A stretch of DNA of 64,000 nt, taken from NCBI GenBank assembly GCA_022843625.1, contig JALHNH010000002.1, positions 310,001 through 374,000 on the forward strand. The letters are read 5' to 3'. The notes beneath the pieces were generated by a model, which made no database searches, had not been told where the DNA came from, and was given only the letters and a program-made list of their open reading frames with translations. A program made the translations under genes and the position numbers. Source of the stretch: Bryobacter sp. Its GTDB lineage: Bacteria; Acidobacteriota; Terriglobia; Bryobacterales; Bryobacteraceae. Positions 63,945-64,000 of the stretch are shown here, piece after piece; position 1 is the stretch's first letter; every line of letters starts with the position of its first letter.

Positions 63945-64000
63945 GGTAATCGCTACCAGTTTCTACGCCGGGTATGTGCCCAAGGCTCCCGGCACGGCAG
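63925..64000 (+). CDS. pgpA: Phosphatidylglycerophosphatase A, partial (cut by window end)
   Basis: The first 25 codons are visible: an N-terminal helix, then [17 protein letters not shown], which matches the PgpA start (IAT-x-F/Y-x-x-G-Y-x-P-x-APGT). The enzyme dephosphorylates phosphatidylglycerophosphate to phosphatidylglycerol in the inner membrane. It overlaps yacG by 20 bases; the rest lies outside the window. Confidence 0.75.
   Translation, partial: MKQAIAEVIATSFYAGYVPKAPGTA

Noticed and set aside
1..64000. CRISPR arrays, rRNA operons and tRNA genes
   Set aside because: No regularly spaced repeats and no rRNA-like block were found on reading. No tRNA was recognised, but a covariance-model scan was not possible here.

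Overview
The window reads as a chromosomal segment of an acidobacterium, most likely from the Bryobacterales/Solibacter side of Acidobacteriota. This is inferred from gene content: paired DUF1549/DUF1553 cytochrome and DUF1501 proteins, a GMC oxidoreductase with a gluconate-dehydrogenase subunit-3 partner, a Tat-exported Gfo/Idh/MocA oxidoreductase, a winged-helix/TM regulator of the type common in Solibacter, and a large radical SAM protein of the tetraether-synthase-like class. No rRNA or CRISPR array was seen, and no tRNA was recognised. Genes are dense, with many 4-base ATGA stop/start overlaps, and no prophage or large island is evident.

Layout. 1-1650: a truncated c-type cytochrome, a decayed gene and a CsbD stress gene. 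1.9-12.4 kb: a secreted beta-helix protein and two convergent cytochrome/DUF1501 modules in mirror image. 12.5-15.6 kb: an M14-type deacylase, a RES-Xre toxin-antitoxin pair and a glycerophosphodiesterase. 15.7-18.6 kb: a giant Asp-box propeller protein. 19.2-24.5 kb: a tightly overlapped six-gene phospholipid cassette resembling E. coli ynbABCD plus an acyltransferase and a small membrane protein. 24.6-33.4 kb: an esterase, an IS110 remnant, a GT-C type glycosyltransferase, secreted/outer-membrane proteins, a YVTN propeller and a lytic transglycosylase. 33.7-34.4 kb: vapBC with a twin-palindrome operator. 34.8-41.1 kb: a housekeeping run (rsmB, rpe, bamD, a receiver protein, yajQ, a hydrolase, a Gln/Lys-rich membrane protein).

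41-49.5 kb is almost all minus strand: an ECF sigma factor with an NrsF-like partner, Gfo/Idh oxidoreductase, NfeD, QmcA/stomatin, a methyltransferase and an orphan winged-helix membrane regulator, then YihY, GMC oxidoreductase and its small subunit. 49.6-55 kb holds an AAA ATPase and an osmotic-stress locus: an ECF sigma factor, a 68-residue protein and MscS on one side, and MscL, a DUF481 protein and aquaporin Z on the other. Between them sits a pair of outward-facing promoter-like elements with identical 10-base -35 boxes, an identical 16-base spacer and GTC at -10. 55-64 kb: a DUF1080 protein, queG, the radical SAM protein with a strong terminator, a TIM-barrel isomerase, an HD-domain protein, rimO, yacG and the start of pgpA.

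The items most worth following are the ynb-like lipid cassette, the radical SAM protein as a candidate membrane-spanning-lipid synthase, and the ECF-controlled mechanosensitive channel/aquaporin regulon.
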